From the NCBI GenBank assembly GCA_033032865.1, contig JAWHQI010000185.1, positions 744,001 to 808,000 of the forward strand: DNA of 64,000 nt. The letters are read 5' to 3'. The translations under genes were made by a program, and so were the position numbers. This stretch comes from Dactylorhiza incarnata (taxonomy: Eukaryota; Streptophyta; Magnoliopsida; Asparagales; Orchidaceae). The notes below the pieces were generated by a model that worked only from the letters and a program-made list of their open reading frames with translations, did not search any database and was not told where the DNA came from. Shown here piece by piece: positions 54,061-64,000 of this stretch. The first letter of the stretch is position 1. Each line of letters starts with the position of its first letter.

Positions 54061-57000
54061 CGGAAAAAATAATACAATGCATTTAAAAAAATACCAAATT
54101 TTTAAAATCGTATCAAATACTGTAAAAAAAATTACAGATCGTTAGAGTTCAGAATAAATAAATATCATTCAGAGTTCTGGGCAAGATCAGCGGAATAGAA
54201 TGATCGCCCATGTGTATATATATCTGGCATTGTGTAAATGATGCTATAATCAACATAATCCTATAGATATGCCACAAATTTTAGAGAATGAAAAAGTTGG
54301 ATTAATAGAGCTCAATTATGCAATTCAAAGTCCAACATAAGTCCCCAAAACTTATCAGAAATACAACAAATTTGAAATAGCCTCAGAGTTGGACTCAAGT
54401 TGACTGATTATAATTAGCTTAGCAAAAAGGTCAAGTTACATGTCAAAATATATAATCAGCATTCAGGAACTCATACATAATTAATCCAGATAGAGCTAAG
54501 ACGTTTTTGGTTCTCTTGTTTGACTTCACGAACCTCAAAATGCACTTCAGATATTATAAAAATTTCTCCTGCTTTAACACTGCCACATCTGTATACGAAG
54601 GATTCAGGCATTGAACTATACATGTAGTGCTAACTTATTCAATAAAAATCATAGAAAAATAAGCAATTTATAATGTGGAATGTGGTTAACTACTTTTTTA
54701 AGATTATGCAGCGGAGTAGCCACATCATATAGAGTCCCATGACTCTTCTTCTGGCAGAGGTGCAACTTGTGTTATTGGAGACGAGCGAGTGAGGAAACCT
54801 CAGATAATGAATTTGGTTGAAATATCTGCATTTACATGAAGTTATAATTAGAGAAATGCCATATCAATATAACAATATTGCAGTTCATGAAGAAGGGGGC
54901 AATAAGAATGAAATAATGCACAATGTGGAGTCAAGATTCACAAAAGAGTAAAATACAGAAGTTAAATGCAAGTGGAGATAAGAAATCGCAAATAAATAAT
55001 AAACCTGAGCAGCAGCTTCCTCATAGCATGTTGTACCATTTATCTTAAGACGAAATTAGCTACAATTTCTTTTACTTCATAAGCATTACAATAGTATGGA
55101 TTAGGAATATTCGACAATTATAAAACTAGAACATCAATAAACATGGAGAAAATGCTTGCTGCTAATGAATGAGAATTAGAATTGGAAGATCTCATAATAA
55201 AATTCAAGTGAAATGACAAAAAACGCTTCATGTGCACAATTTCTAGGTTGCTCTCCAGAGCGAGATAAACATCAACCAACGTCTGAGCTCCACACCCTGA
55301 ATTATAAAATGTCAATGTGAGATCAGCAGATGCTTAAAAACAAGAAGATTCATAAACATAAGCAATGCATTTTAAACTAGAATTGATCTAGGAATAGTAC
55401 TAAATCATATAATACAATGAGTTTCATATATTGCAAAAATGAGTACAAAAGCATAGGTGGTAAAAACACACCAAAGGGTACATTGTGATGCTTTACGGTT
55501 ACAATTCATCTCAGAAATTTCAGGAAAATATTAGAATGAACTTACTTAGAAACCACAACTAGAGTTTAGAATTAGAAATATGTGTTTCCATGTGTCATTA
55601 TCTTGCGCACACTAAAGATCTACAACTGATGAAAATTTAATCAAGCTCCAAAATCATAGATGATATTGGAAATATGTTTATCTAATATTTTTTGTGCACC
55701 AAACTAAATCACCAGTCTGCTTAATCTGAATAAATAACTTTATTCATTGCCTGAAGAACATCTCTTTTCTCCTAAACAGAAATGATTGGCATACATCATC
55801 TTAGCCCAATACATTTTTTTGAGCTCAATTAGTTTCACAGCAATCACATGCATGCATTACTTCAAATTCATTTATATGGCCGAGTGCATATATGCACAAT
55901 GCATTTTTTTTATAAAGTATGATTGATCAAATTATACATACATTCTAATTCTATGGGTTAAAAATGATTAAATTATTGTCATTCAACTAACAGTGAAAAA
56001 CATAAAGAAGAAAAGAATTCATGAAAACTTAAATGAACGTCCAATTCTATTATGCTGGGTAACATACCCCCTAGATGGCATTCGCTGATCTTATCCCCTC
56101 ATCTAAAGATGATTCGACTGCTCCAACATACGCTCTCCTCATTCACATCTATATTCATAACTCAAAAATAGAACACTAAACATTTCAAAGAAATGAAGCC
56201 ACGCGACCTCGACATCAAACATAGAATAATCCATTTTTTGACAGTAGATAAAAAAACATGGTACTGTGAGATTTCAGTCATATATTTTATAGAAACTTAT
56301 GTATCTTGCAATAGAAGAATAGAACCTTCAAAATTATGTTGGTCATAGCTTTTCTAATAGCAGCACTACCCAACATGACAACAAATTAAACAAAGAAAAG
56401 CAAAAACAAAAAATAGCTCCAGTCAACTGCAGCTCGACGTGGTTTTGTCCTAAGCTCGATGCTTAGAAGTCTCCTGAGCATATTCAGCAAAATATATAGG
56501 CTCGATGTTGAGAAAATGAGCCTAAATAACTTGAACCAAAACAAAAATAAAATAAAATACCTAAATAACCAGAATTTCAATTAAATTTCAAGTGCATATC
56601 TGAAATCAAAGTGAGAAATAGAGATTCCAAGTGCACTACCTCCATTTCTGCCATGTTTTTCATTACCATTATAGCGAGATTAAGCTGCACAATGATACAT
56701 GAAGCTGATACAACCCTTTTCTGAGAGGGAAGTTCCTTACCGTTTAGGTTAATTATCTGGTTCCGATGGAGGGCGAGCGGCCTGAGATCAGCAGGAGCCT
56801 TTGACATTCCCGTTTTTTCTGCGAAGGAGAAGATGGAAAAGTCGAAACAAAACGTAAGAGGAAGAAACAACAACGGTGTAAATGGAGAAGGAGAAAGGGG
56901 AGGGGGGAGGTCACCCTAACTTTGCCGACAAACCATTAGGAGACCGACGATGTGAATCGAGCTTTGGGACTGGGCTTCTACTTTCACGTAGATGAAGTGA

Positions 57001-57779
57001 CCGCAGGCTGCAACAATGTTCGAAGCTTCCAGCATGAGCTGCGATGCCCTAGAGGAGGAGAGGCGGAAATGTCGGGGGAGGGAGCACGCGAATGTGAGGA
57101 TCGGATGTGGAATGCTGCAAAAAATATTTCGCTGGCTTTAGAGAATTTGATGGGGGCTTGGATTTGAGGATTCAAATTAAAGTAATTATACAAAAAATTT
57201 AAAGTAATTATTTCATGAATTCCTAAGTACTTATTTCATGAACCAAATAAATAAACATTCATAAGGGTTTACTCAAATTATGCTTTCAAGTTCATTTAGG
57301 AATTATATGTGCACACAGATTAAAAAAATGTACTCTTATTAAAAAAAAATATTCAATCATATCTCATAAATCATATTGATATGTTTTGGGTCAATAACTT
57401 GAGTTGTGAGTTTGCGTATACTTAAAATATCTGATACCAGATAAATGAGTTACATGAGCCCAAGTAGACCGCTCACCGTGGGTCAAGTGAATCTACTAGA
57501 CCCATTAAAAATGGGATGTTACATGAGCAAAATGTTCTTTAGCAAAATGTTCCTTAGCTCTCTCTTTCTACCAACAGTACTCAAACACTCATTGTTATAT
57601 GTATTTCTTAATTGAGAGTTAATTTGTAAATATATAAACAATTAAGACGATCATAACATGTGATGTGATCGAATTATATATGACGTGTATTAATTAAGTA
57701 TGATAATTAATGTTTAAATTAATAATATTATTATTTTTGCCACATATTATTAATAAAAATAGATAAATTTTAATCAATT
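54061..57779. other. CACTA interior, no transposase; possible captured gene pieces
   Basis: AT-rich, with no ORF resembling a CACTA transposase. On the minus strand a short exon-like stretch starts at ATG 56807 (MSKAPADLRPLALHRN) and ends at a GTAAG donor at 56741. It lies next to the GC-richer segment 56760-57170, which resembles a gene 5' end. Other minus-strand stretches such as 55315-55118 have exon-like composition but no recognised product. CACTA elements are known to capture host gene fragments; whether this is one is uncertain. Confidence 0.4.
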
Positions 57780-58123
57780 ATCTCATTCTAATTTTTTTTG
57801 TTACGACCCAAAATCGTGGCTAATATTTTTTTTAGTTATCAATTAAAAAATGTGACTAAAATATTAGCCACGAATTAAAAAACCGTGGCTAATACTATTT
57901 CATTAGCCACGAATTAAAAAAACTGTGGCTAATACTATTTCATTACCCACGAATTAAATAAACTGTGGCTAATACTCTCTTTTTTGCCACGAATTAGATA
58001 TCTGTGGCTAATACTTGCTTATTAGCCACGAATTATGGGTCGTGGCTAATACTTAAACTATTAGCCACGATTTTTGACCCGTGGCAAAAAAAAGTGTGGC
58101 TAAAAGTCATTTTTCTAGTAGTG
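57780..58123. repeat. CACTA right subterminal repeat array
   Basis: Eight to ten units of TTAGCCACGAATTA and its counterpart TCGTGGCTAATAC, alternating at about 45 bp. The array is more regular than the left one, and the units pair as ATTAGCCACG … CGTGGCTAAT. It ends in the inverted repeat at 58123. Confidence 0.8.
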
Positions 58124-58126
58124 ACT

Positions 58127-59222
58127 GCATATGATATCTGGAATCATTTGGAAATTACTCATGAAGGTGCATCGCAGGTTAAGGATTCAAAGCTTTTCTA
58201 ACTAGAGTCGGAATATGAAAGTTCTGGATGGATAAAGTGAAGATGTTGATGCCATGTACATGTGCTTCACCAAGATCGTCAATGCCTCCAATGTTCTTGG
58301 AAAGACCTTCTCCAACAGCGACTTGGTCCGAAAGATTCTTCTATCCCTTCCTCCAAAATTCAATACGAAGGTAACAGCTATCTCGGAGTCGCACAATCTA
58401 AGAACGCTCCAAGTTGAGAGCCTCATTGGGAATCTCAAAACACATGAGGTAGAACTCAAGATTCAACACGATGAATACAACAAGGAGCCAAAGAAGAAGG
58501 CATTGGCACTAAAATCAAAGATGGAGTGCCAAGAGGATGAGGATGAAGAAAGCCTTTTGGTAAAGAACTTCCTAAAGTTCATGAGAAATCCAGAAAGGAG
58601 AAACACCTTCCGGAAATATTTCCAAAAGGAAGGAAGATGGAAAGGGTCATCTTCAAAGAAGGAAAAGGAGAGCGATGATGAAGAAGAAATACCTCCACCA
58701 GAATGCTATCACTGCAGGAAGACCGGGCATATTCGGAGCCAGTGCCCAAAATGTTTGAAGGGGAAAAAGGAGAAATGGCACAAAGGGAAGGAAAAGAGGA
58801 TGGTGTTAAAAGCAAAAATATGGGATGACTCCTCCACCTCCGAAGAATCAAGCGGGTCTTTATCAAGCAAAGATGAGGAAGCAAACATGTGCCTCATGGG
58901 ACATGGAAACGACGACGACGACGACGCCAGTGTTCTTAGCGACACTGAGGTAACTCCTCCCATTTATGATGAACTTTTCAATAAATTTCTTGAAACTTGC
59001 AAAGCTTTTGATGAAAATATGAAAGATAGTATTTTATTAAATCGGGAAAATGAATCCTTAATTAAAGAAAATCAAAAGCTTTCCAAAAAATTAATTGTTT
59101 TAGAAAAAAAAAGGTCTTTTGCCAAGAGTGTGATCACTCCATTAAGATGGCAAAGGATATTGAAGATTCTCTTTCTAAAGCCCTCTCCCATGCCAAAATT
59201 TTTACAAAAGAGAAGGGGGAAT
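58127..59222 (+). pseudogene. SIRE-5 GAG, main part
   Basis: It resumes AYDIWNHLEITHEG after the CACTA element. A stop at 58201 and a shift precede the 324-aa open stretch from 58254. Features in order: RKILLSLPPKFNTKV; a Lys-rich region; CCHC knuckle CYHCRKTGHIRSQC around 58705-58746; an acidic/Ser stretch with a GAC-codon Asp run near 58910; a coiled-coil-like C-terminal part (NESLIKENQKLSKKL). The end is shifted, and the next LTR begins at 59223. Confidence 0.87.
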
Positions 59223-60395
59223 TGTTAGATCGGTAGGCGCCCTTAGAGGGGGGTGAATAAGGGTTTTCAAAAACTTAAGTTATATTTTAAGAGGCTTTGT
59301 AATCATGCAAGAAAAAAGATAATAAGAAGTCAAGTAAAATAAAGTAGAGACATGCTTTATTAATATCAAATAAAGTTTTACAAAAGTTGACTTCTATGCG
59401 CTAGAAATCGGTGGCGATGAACAGTAAACTCCTTTTGTTTTCTATCCCGACTCGCATCCCCACGAACGGGTGGCCCTAGCCTTATCCTCCCTGGATTCGG
59501 CCTCAAGCCGCTCTAGCCAACCCTTCCCCATATGTGGCCTCGAGCACCCCCTAGACCTAGCCTAGATCTAGTCGCCAACACGAGGCGAGTTTTCCCCCTA
59601 AGTCTTACCCAGACCTAGTCGCCAACACGAGGCGATTTCACTAACCGTTTACAAGAAAAATATGAAATGAAAATAAAAACTCCCTCTTGATGAACTTCTG
59701 AAGTTGGAGACGAAGATCCGCTGTAGAGTAAGCGTTGTAGAAGCGGACTTCGTTTGGATCCGGCGTGATGAGATTCTCCTTCAGAAGTTTGCAGAACTTT
59801 GGTAGGACATCAACTTTCGGCCAAGATAGCCTCTGGAATTCTGGCACTCTATCTCTCTCTGATATCTCTCTAATGTCTGTCTGAAATGAGAGGATAGGAG
59901 TCCTTTTTATAGCCTCAGCGCTAGCGTCTACGCTAGCGCTATCGCCGGCGCTATCCCATATTAGGACACATTCTGCGCGGCAGAATCTTCAATCCGAGGA
60001 AATAATTCTCCCTTGCCTACTATGCTCCTCACTATCGCCGGCGCTATCGGATATCGCCTGGCGCTATCTCCTTCTATAAGTTCTTCCTGCAATTTCGCTA
60101 AAGCCAAATATTTCGTCGATCGAAATTTCGTCGAACACAGCTAAGAGTTCATCGATCGAAAGTTTCGTCGAACGCCGATAAGAGTTCGTCGAACGACGGC
60201 TAGCGCATGCTCTAGTACTACCGCCGGCGCTAGTAGATGTTTTGGATTTGTTGGCTCAACTTTGGGGGCAACCTTCTTATATTATCCATGAGTCATGTGG
60301 ACTATGTTATCCTGCACACTTAAGCACACAAGATCAAATACACATAGGATTTGTTATTCTCAAACCTAGGAGATGCGGGAGACCATGTTCCAACA
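59223..60395 (-). repeat. SIRE-6 3' LTR (minus-strand SIRE-like element)
   Basis: 1,173 bp from TGTTAGATCGGTAGGCGCC to CATGTTCCAACA. The minus-strand TATA box GCTATAAAAAGGA is at 59901-59913. Upstream are GCGCTAGCG words (59917-59956, 60031-60071, 60220-60236) and TTCGTCGAAC words (60112-60200). The purine tract on its right shows that it is the 3' LTR of an element extending to the right. The flanking GGAAT (59218-59222) is the candidate target duplication; its partner is outside the window. Confidence 0.85.
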
Positions 60396-60417
60396 AACTC
60401 CCCCTTTTGATAATAAC
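60396..60417 (-). other. SIRE-6 polypurine tract
   Basis: On the minus strand: GTTATTATCAAAAGGGGGAGTT, less one end base, directly before the TGTTGG LTR start. A well-preserved tract of the SIRE type. Confidence 0.8.
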
Positions 60418-62640
60418 AAATTCATTAATGATAAATCAAAGCATTAATATATAAGCATGAAAAAACATACTTGTGTGTGTGTGAGAGTGATGACTTTGGA
60501 TAATTTACGATTGTAGCATTTAGAATTGCTCCCCCTGAATACATGCTCCCCCTAAGTGAATGCTCTCCTAATATGTAAACTATCATTTTAATTAAGCATT
60601 ATATTATTTTGATAGCAGATTAATATTTATTAATATTTATCATGTTAGTTCTCCCCCTTTTGTTATTAGCAAAAGCGGGTAAGGAGACACCACTAAAAAG
60701 TTGATAATAAGATAAAGGCATGATCGAGCTTTTAGAGAAGGAAATGATAAGGAGTTTTAGAATTATTTTCAATGGAATAGATCAGAGTTTGAGTATCACA
60801 CTATTTTCATAAATCAGAGTTTGTAGCATAAACAAATACAAGGTAAGTGTAAAGTTGCGGAAGACTTAGAAAAATACAAGCAAACATCTTTTGTAAGACA
60901 TGATAATGAAAAAAAATATAGGAGTTTAATTTTATAAGGAAGATGTTTTGTAAATCATTGTGTAAGTAAACTCTTTAAATTCAATAATAAAGTAACCAAG
61001 CATGAAGTAATGTTATCAAAAAGATAGGACTACAATGTTATGTTAATTCATAATTTCAAAACATACTAAACATTGTAGAAAGCATGTTAGGTTATCTAGT
61101 GCATTTCATAAATTAAAGAGTAGTATAGAATTAGCATTAGGATCCAATACTCATGAGAAGAAGTGTTATGGAAGATAATGATGTGCACATAAGTGTATTT
61201 TTGAGTAGAGTAAACAAATGTTTTAATCAAAAATACAAGTAATATGTAAAGTAAGAGCACAATAAAACACAAATAATTTTACTTCCACACACTTCAATGC
61301 AAAAAAAATGTACAACTACCAAGGTGCTTTGCACACACAATGCTCATTAAGACTTATCAGGGTGCAAAGTAGTGCTTGGGGGATCACATATTTTATTTTA
61401 TTTTAATATTGAAACTAGTGATCCAGTGTACTTAAGAATAAGTGGGTTTTTTTTTGAAAGAACGATTTGATTTGCACAAGATACTTTACTATTCTTTCCA
61501 AGGTGCTCAACCTCACAACGCTTATTAAGACTTATCAGGAGGTTCAAGTAGTGCTTGCTGGAGTTATCTTTGTCACTTTATTTTATGAGTTTTGTTTGTA
61601 CAAAGTTCTCCGAATACACTTGTTTTGCAAACCAATATAATTTATGAAAAACATAACCACTTTTCTTAACTTTTAAAAGTGCAAATAAAGGAGTGTAGGT
61701 AAGATACTTGTGCAATTTTAATTCATTGTACTAATACAAAACATACACAAGCATTTTTAGATTAAACACAAATGTAGACAATGCCAAAATAAGTGAGTGA
61801 ATAATGATCATTATCAAACATAAAACATTTACTCATACTTAGAGGCATGCTAAGCTTAGTTCTACACAACTTTTGAAAGATATATGATGCACATATTAAT
61901 AGATATAACAAAGCATGATGAAAAAAAATGTTTAAAGAGTTTGAAAAGATAACTTGCAACATCATAGAAGTTCTAAGGAATAGATTAAATCATGCTTGAT
62001 TCTCATAGGAGAATCCATACAGTTTTTTTCTATAGTTTTACTGTTTTATATTTTTGTATTTGATTTTACTTTTCAAAAAAGACATAAACTTTAAACAGAA
62101 AGCAAGACATATTTTTTGTAATTTGGATTTTGCAATTTTTGTATTTGGTTTTTGCATAAAATAATAGACTTTAAACAAAACATATTTTTTGTAATTTTAG
62201 CTTTTGTATTTTTGTATTTGATTTTTCAAAAATAAAATATAATCAGAAGTGCAAAAACAAATAGTACATATATATTAATATATTTTTAGGAATTTTTTAA
62301 AATTTTAAAAATACAGAAAAACGCATAAGTACGCTAGCGCCGGCGTTAGCGCTAGCACGGGAAACAGTACACGATTTTTTATGATTTTGAAATTTTTAAT
62401 TGTTGATCTTGATTAAGTGTCCCAATAGTAGTTTCATGCTGAAATTTCATAATTTTAGGAGATGTTTTTGATGTTTAACAAGTACAAAATTGCATTTATG
62501 AATGTGCTTTAACTTGAAAGATTTAGGACACCTAACTCAAGTCGTAATAAATGAAATCTTGCATCACTAAGCGGTACAAACAGTGGAGAATAAATTTAGG
62601 AATATTATAGAGTTTTGTTTTCTTACAAAATCAGAAAGGT
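60418..62640 (-). other. SIRE-6 3' noncoding spacer
   Basis: AT-rich with no credible ORF. It holds repeated CTCCCCCT words (60530-60560 and 60650), a duplicated phrase AAGGTGCT…TTAAGACTTATCAGG…AGTAGTGCTTG at 61319-61378 and 61500-61560, and an isolated strong palindrome GCTAGCGCCGGCGTTAGC at 62333-62350. Confidence 0.65.
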
Positions 62641-62645
62641 GCGAA

Positions 62646-62780
62646 ATCGCCTGCGCTAGTGATTGCGCTGGCGCTATCGAGCCTTTATTTAGATCCCCTT
62701 TACTCTTTTATTTCTTCCATTCCCATTGACTCTCTCCCAAAAAACCCTAGAAGACGACCCAGCCCACGCGTAGATCAGAG
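62646..62780 (+). promoter_or_regulatory. Promoter-like region of the antisense gene
   Basis: CGCTAGTGATTGCGCTGGCG-type words (62648-62678) are followed within 10 bp by a TTTATTTAG TATA-like box (62684-62692), then a pyrimidine-rich CTCTCTCCC stretch and AAACCCTAGAAG, a common plant 5'-leader sequence. The order, palindrome words then TATA then leader, is that of the LTR promoters in this window. Transcription is inferred. Confidence 0.5.
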
Positions 62781-63145
62781 GTAAATCTTCATCTTTTCTT
62801 ATGATTTTTGTTTTAAAACTTGATTATGAAGTTAGAGATGAAGATATTTGAGGTTTTTAGGTGTTTTTAGAAGTTAGATCTACAATGGTTGAATCTTTTC
62901 TTCAAGAGTTTTGTTTTACATTTTTGTGAGGATTTTAGTTTTGATTTTGGTTTGGATTATGTGGGTTTCTTGGATCTAGCAAGTTTGTATTTGAAAAATA
63001 GTTTATTTTAGGTAAATTTTTACTGTCTTAGACTAGAGGATTAGTGCCGACGCTACCGTAGGCGTTATTGATAACGTTGGACGCTATTGATAGCGCTGGC
63101 GCTATTTAATGTTGCTTAGTTTTAATTTTTCTTGTAATATGGCAG
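62781..63145 (+). other. Probable 5'-UTR intron
   Basis: The donor CAGAG|GTAAATC is at 62780/62781 and the acceptor AATATGGCAG|ATG at 63145/63146, with a T-rich tract before the acceptor. The ATG start sits exactly at the splice junction. The 365-bp intron contains another palindrome cluster (63041-63107). Confidence 0.5.
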
Positions 63146-64000
63146 ATGGCACCTGGATATAAGGGGAAGAAGACTGCAGATCTGGCCGTGGAAGCAGCAG
63201 TGGTGGGTGTACCTTATATTGTGGAGTTTGACATGCCACGTCACCACCATATAATGCAGTTATTTGTTGCTTCCGAGATATTCAATTTATTTTCTCCAGA
63301 TGGGTTTTGTTCAGAATTAGTTCGGGAATTTTATACGCACTTGGAGAACCCATCACAGACAGGGCTGGATGGAGGAGTGTGGTCTATGGTGCAGGGTCAT
63401 GTGGTGACAATTACTAATGACCATCTGAGGAACGTGTTTGGATTGACACAGAATCCAAATCGTTTGGAGATTATTGAAAAGTCCAGAGTAGATAGAGACT
63501 GGACCCAAGTGAATATGGTGCTACACAATAGGGATTGCAGGAGTCTGATCTCCACAGTGTTGTCACTCACAGTAGATGCCTTGGTCGTTCAAGATGTACT
63601 ATGACACACAATCCTACTGAAGTTGGGTGATACAGCAAAAGTCACCGCACAACTAAGTTATGTCACCTACTTCATTCTAGAGGAGGAAAAATTTGATGTG
63701 GCAGATTTGTTGCTTTCCTAGATTCGTTATTCATATAAGTTGCGGCATCCATCCCGTCAGAGATATAACAACTTTCCCCTAGGTGGGATCATTCAACGAG
63801 TTATTCAGGTGATGTATCCTTCTATAGAACTGGGTTTTTACTTAATGGATTGCTTTCCTCTGATTTATAATACTTCACACTTGCGAGCTACATCCCACCC
63901 GAATGAGCCATCGTCGTCTGCTCGACCACCACTTCGACAAGGAGCGTCATCTCGAGGGGCTCGAGATGATTCATTTGAGTCTTTTCGAGAAGAGATGGGA
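63146..64000 (+). pseudogene. Plant putative-transposon-protein-like ORF, antisense in SIRE-6
   Basis: The open frame from 63146 gives 152 aa starting MAPGYKGKKTADL. It has the pattern FCSELVREFYTHL followed by VWSMVQGHVVTITNDHLRNVFGL. That resembles, from memory, the plant family annotated as 'putative plant transposon protein', with its (V)REFY and G-x-V-x-I-(x)n-FGL motifs. After a TGA (63602) the same frame continues with YVTYFILEEEKFDVADLLL, a TAG (63718), then YNNFPLGGIIQRVI and a Ser/Arg-rich tail to the window end. It therefore looks like a longer gene with two premature stops. Function is unknown. It could be an element-borne extra ORF, a captured host gene, or the first ORF of a separate insertion. 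Confidence 0.55.

Larger units (their letters stand above)
53618..58123. mobile_element. Non-autonomous CACTA (En/Spm) DNA transposon
   Basis: 4,506 bp. Terminal inverted repeats: CACTACCAGAAAATAGACTT at the left and, on the minus strand, CACTACTAGAAAAATGACTT at the right, continuing into TTTAGCCA. The 3-bp duplication ACT is at 53615-53617 and 58124-58126. Both ends carry dense subterminal repeats built from TTAGCCACGG/CCGTGGCTAA and TTGCCACG/CGTGGCAA. No transposase ORF is present, so it would depend on a helper element. It interrupts the SIRE-5 gag. Confidence 0.9.
52203..59222 (+). mobile_element. SIRE-5: plus-strand SIRE-type copia element, 5' part only
   Basis: 5' LTR (52203-53254), primer site (53257) and GAG (53304-53617 and 58127-59222). 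GAG is split by a CACTA element and then cut by the LTR of SIRE-6 at 59223. Pol and the 3' LTR are not in the window and may lie beyond SIRE-6. It is related to SIRE-1, as LTR and GAG are similar, but in opposite orientation. Confidence 0.85.
59223..64000 (-). mobile_element. SIRE-6: partial SIRE-like copia element, running off the window
   Basis: 3' LTR, purine tract and 3' spacer are visible, but pol is not reached by 64000. The spacer matches the SIRE-1 spacer in several phrases. Beyond about 62400 the sequence no longer has a SIRE-1 counterpart and holds an antisense gene-like unit. Whether that unit belongs to the element or to another insertion is undecided. Confidence 0.7.

Noticed and set aside
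56952..57167. 71-aa plus-strand ORF in the CACTA element as a gene
   Set aside because: No recognised domain. The GC-richer composition is better explained by a 5' gene segment on the other strand.

Overview
This window is plant nuclear heterochromatin made almost entirely of nested transposable elements. I see no intact host protein-coding gene, rRNA, tRNA or CRISPR array. Ty1/copia elements of the SIRE/Maximus type, an Athila-type and a Tekay/Del-type Ty3/gypsy element, and a CACTA DNA transposon point to an angiosperm with a repeat-rich genome. The species cannot be told from what I see.

Layout. Positions 1-1731 are noncoding, LTR-like sequence. A SIRE-type copia element (here SIRE-1, minus strand, 1737-52177, target duplication GTGTG) forms the scaffold. 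Near its left end, inside the last codons of its RNase H, sits a Tekay/Del-like gypsy element with 4.6-kb LTRs (4966-27353, duplication GTAGA). The left LTR of that element holds an Athila-type gypsy element (5193-15957, duplication ATTAC). The SIRE-1 RT region is split by a collapsed copia remnant (28313-29922, duplication AATCG). The SIRE-1 right LTR is split by a plus-strand copia element (COPIA-2, 34923-51834, duplication TCACC). COPIA-2 in turn holds a minus-strand SIRE-like element (COPIA-3, 37232 to about 47428) and, in its right LTR, a solo LTR (49633-51775, duplication TTTGT).

Twenty-five bases beyond SIRE-1, a plus-strand SIRE element (SIRE-5) starts at 52203. Its gag is split by a non-autonomous CACTA element (53618-58123, duplication ACT) and ends where the 3' LTR of a further minus-strand SIRE-like element (SIRE-6) begins at 59223. 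SIRE-6 runs off the window. Inside it, antisense to it, lies a gene-like unit (about 62640-64000) with its own promoter-like region, a probable 5'-UTR intron and an ORF resembling the plant 'putative transposon protein' family.

Coding regions keep recognisable GAG, PR, RT, RH and IN blocks, but all are broken by stops, frameshifts, insertions or lost catalytic residues. COPIA-3 and Athila look youngest, SIRE-1 and COPIA-2 oldest, which agrees with the nesting order.

The most unusual feature is regulatory. Every LTR family here, gypsy and copia alike, carries a cluster of short CpG-containing palindromic words, mostly just upstream of its TATA box. The words are family-specific or shared: GTCACGGGCGTGAC, GCTAGCGCCGGCGCTAGC and relatives, GACCGC/GCGGTC, TTCGTCGAACGCAG, CGTCTCAGCGGTTCA. 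The promoter of the antisense gene in SIRE-6 has the same design.
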